Source of the DNA: Hyaloscypha bicolor E
Lineage: Eukaryota; Ascomycota; Leotiomycetes; Helotiales; Hyaloscyphaceae
Direction of reading: 5' to 3'
DNA length: 64,000 bases
NCBI RefSeq assembly: GCF_002865645.1
Contig: NW_020194549.1
Location: 124,001-188,000, forward strand
A model generated the notes under the pieces. That model was not told where the DNA came from. It was given only the letters and a program-made list of their open reading frames with translations, and made no database searches. Shown here in pieces: positions 61,222 through 64,000 of the stretch (position 1 is its first letter; each line of letters opens with the position of its first letter). A program made the position numbers and the translations under genes.

Positions 61222-64000
61222 ATGGCGACCTCAACTAACGCTAGCCAAGACCCCTGGGAGCTCGCGAAGGCGCGCTTTCTCGAAGACCTTGAACCTCAAG
61301 AGAAAGAACTCTTCATCAATGCCACACTCGAGAACATATACTATTCGACGAGCAACATCAATCGAGAGGATGGGGAGAAGAGCAAGACACGCGGGGTGGT
61401 CAGGAAGCTGGGCCCGCTGGTCTCAGCAATCGAGAGCTATGGAGGTGTTGGGGATGCCCTTGCGCAGATCTCCCCTCAGTACCTATCCCCGATCTGGGGA
61501 TCTATACGGATTGTCCTGGTGGCGGCGAGCTCATACACCAAGTTCTATGAAAAGATAGTGGATACGCTGGGGAGGATAGGTGACATTCTGCCCAGATTTC
61601 GTGAGTTGAAGCCGTGCTACGGTTATTGCTCAATAATGACAGTTTCCAGGCGACTACGAACGGATTTACAACAGACAAAAGCATAAGCGACTGTATCAAG
61701 CATTGTCGAATACTTATCTTGATATTGTCACCCTCTGCCACGAATTCAGGAAGTCGATCCGCGAGCAAAATAATTCGAAAGTTCGGAGAATATTGAGACC
61801 ATTGGCGTTCGACAAACAATCTGATGAAGCAATTGACAGGTTCCGCCAACACAGGCAGAATGTTGTGGAGGAGGCAGAGACCTGCCATTTAATTGAAGCG
61901 GCGGAACAACGCGAGGCCCAGCTGGTGCTTTTTGCTGAGGAGAGGCGCCGAAAACTGCTGGCAAGGCTGTCGAAGGTCAACTGGAAGCACAGACATCGTA
62001 AACTGAAGGAGTCTCGACATGAAGGAACCGGCGTGTGGTTTACTTCCTGTTCTGAATACGAGGACTGGCAGGCAACATCGGAGTCATCTGTCTTGTGCTG
62101 CTATGGTATTCGTAAGTCCGCACTTCACCGCCGATCATCGGAATGTGTTTTCTCCTCACTGACGAAGTATAGCCGGGTGTGGAAAATCTGTTCTCGTATC
62201 GAGTGTGATCGATTCCTTCGATGCCAACGGCACTTTAGTCTTCTATTACTGCGACTACGCAGACAAACGGACGCTCGAGCCGAGCAATGTCTTCGCAACC
62301 ATGGCACGGCAAGCACTGGAGAAAGTCGAAATCCTCCCGGAAACTCTCGCCTCGGAAATTGAGCAAGCTGACCATGACGGCGAGAGATTGACGAATCCTT
62401 CCCAATCTCTCATTCTACTGCAGAAGTCCCTCGAGCTTGTTCCAGGCCCGGTATTTCTGGTTCTTGACGGCCTGGACGAAGCAACAGAATCCTCTCAGAC
62501 CCTCATGTGTAGCAAATTGAAGCACCTGATCGAAAAATACGGATTTTCTGTCAAGCTGCTCATTACCGCCCGAGAAGAGCTTGGGCCACTGTTCATGCTT
62601 GATCCAAGTATTCCCTTCTCTCGCGTTCCAATCTCGCCGAACGCTATATCTTTGGACATTGAGAATTACGTGAGAGCATCAACTCGACGGCGTATATCAG
62701 ATGGGTCGTTGGTCATTAGCGATTCTGATCTCGAACAGTTGATTGTAAGCGAACTTGTGAACGGAGCCAAGGGGATGTGAGTATTTACTGTCTCCTTGGT
62801 AATCCACTGCTGACAATCCTTTTAGGTTCCTCTGGGTCGAGTTCCAGCTTCACGATCTCTGTGAACCCGAGTCAGACCACGGTATTCGACTTGTCCTACA
62901 GAACCTTCCGCGCAGTTTGAGTGAAACATATAACCGGCTACTGAATAGAATCGAGGGCGTCGAGAGAAAAGATATGATCCAAAGGATGTTCAAATGGATT
63001 GTGTGTGCACGCGAACCGATACACCTGGAAGAATTGCGAGAAGCTATTGCATTCACGTTGGAAGATCTTGCATACGACTCTGGAAAGCTTCCCACAGACT
63101 TGAATCGCCTTATTCGTGCTTGCGGTAATCTTGTGGTAGTTGATGAGGAGACACAAATCATCCAACTCGCACATCACACTGTGCAACAATACCTGTTACA
63201 ACAAGATGGCAGTCCTTTCCAATTCACAATCAAGGATGCCAATGTAATGGCTGGCGAATTCTGCGTGGCATATCTGAGCTTCGCTAATTTTGAGAGCCAA
63301 GTTACAAGATACGCGGAAAATAAGAATACGGACATGTTAGCTTTGGGGAAAATCGCATCTCGTGGGCCAATGCTTCGTTATGATCACCCAGGTCAGAAAG
63401 TTGTTCGTATTCTGAATAGCTTACGAACCCCTCGGTCAAATGGTCTCGAGCTCGACATGACACTTTATGTGCCGCCACAGAAAACAGCATGGCAGCCCGC
63501 CAACTTCACTTTCCTTTCCTACGTTGTGTCTCATTGGCTGTGGCACACCATTTTCTTCTATAGCGATGACGAGGGCAATGATAGTCAGGAGACCCGTCGG
63601 GATAGGCTCTTCAAGAACCTGATCTTGAGGAAGCAATTGCTTATCGACTTTCGACCTTGGGGAAACTTCAAACGTGATGCCCGTGAATCAAGCTCTATTT
63701 CACTTGTCGGCTGGGCATTGATGGCTAATCACCGGTACTTAATCCAAATGGCGTCTTCTGATATTGCACTGCCATCTCCCAAGAATGCATGGGATGCCAC
63801 ATGTACCAGGTATTTTTGGGAGACAGAGACAGCTCTTTGGCCGATATATGGGCCTCCAACCCCGTCTGGAGTACCAAGTCCCTACCATCTGAATATCATG
63901 GATCTGGATTATGATCCGTCCTACACCTCGGACTCTCCAAACCTTATTTGGTTATTTTCGAGGCTCTCATGGGCTTGCAAGAGAGGCCATCTCGATGCCA
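61222..64000 (+). CDS. NACHT-domain NLR, partial (runs off the window)
   Basis: Exons 61222-61600, 61650-62111, 62173-62776 and 62827 to the window end (873 codons so far). The N-terminal domain (WELAKARFLEDLEPQEKELF, then GDALAQISPQYLSPIWGSIRIVLV) is the common fungal STAND N-terminal helix bundle that replaces HET or patatin effectors. The junction of exons 2 and 3 creates Walker A GIPGCGKS (about 279-286), followed by SSVIDSFDANGTLVFYYCDYADKRT, Walker B FLVLDGLDEA (about 375) and KLLITAREE. The winged-helix part (GMFLWVEFQLHDLC, then LPRSLSETYNRLL) is typical of ankyrin-type NLRs. The repeat domain, if any, lies beyond 64000. A helical stretch with LAHHTVQQYLL at about residues 600-625 closes the STAND core. 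Confidence 0.85.

Overview
This window looks like nuclear chromosomal DNA of a filamentous ascomycete. Four things point there: short 45-80 bp GT-AG spliceosomal introns; gene families typical of Pezizomycotina (NACHT-type NLRs, HET domain, fungal (R)-selective amine transaminase, PPR and coiled-coil proteins); long A+T-rich gene-free blocks of the kind left by repeat-induced point mutation (RIP); and non-autonomous DNA transposons. A Leotiomycetes-like host is my guess from general gene style, not something proven here. No bacterial operon structure, rRNA, convincing tRNA or CRISPR was seen.

Layout. 1-8.1 kb: almost gene-free, with a very A+T-rich block (about 1.13-4.0 kb) and decayed coding-like scraps. 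8.1-13.3 kb: a housekeeping block with an Rtt103/CID-domain transcription factor, a small three-exon COX7a-like cytochrome oxidase subunit (minus strand) and a mitochondrial PPR-like protein that diverges from it. 13.3-34.2 kb: three long coiled-coil proteins (16.2-19.4, 20.5-23.2 and 31.2-34.2 kb). The first carries a solo LTR. Between the second and third lie two complete hAT-type MITEs with perfect 8-bp target-site duplications and one hypothetical Lys-rich protein. 35-41.4 kb: a frameshifted EthD gene, a heavily broken WD40 pseudogene, an intact (R)-selective amine transaminase and a two-exon BTB protein. 41.7-50.9 kb: a decayed helical-domain gene, the mitochondrial phosphate carrier, a CPR-like FAD/NADPH reductase without a flavodoxin domain, and a nitroreductase. 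51.7-64 kb: an allorecognition/innate-immunity-like segment with a HET pseudogene, a short NLR without repeats and a second NLR running off the window. Between the two NLRs lie a five-exon SDR and a five-exon carboxylesterase that converge tail to tail.

How the parts relate. COX7a, the PPR-like protein and the phosphate carrier serve mitochondrial respiration. The nitroreductase, FAD reductase, SDR, esterase, EthD and transaminase genes are accessory metabolic or detoxification genes scattered singly rather than forming a recognisable biosynthetic cluster. The NLR and HET genes are of the kind used in non-self recognition, and the mix of intact and broken copies suggests fast turnover. The most striking structural observation is the solo LTR (17219-17604) inside a coiled-coil gene: its own GTAAGC donor and CAG acceptor would let it be spliced out in frame, so the insertion may have become an intron plus 12 new residues.

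All calls come from reading the sequence; no database search was run. Exon boundaries are my reading of GT/AG sites, reading-frame phase and family conservation.
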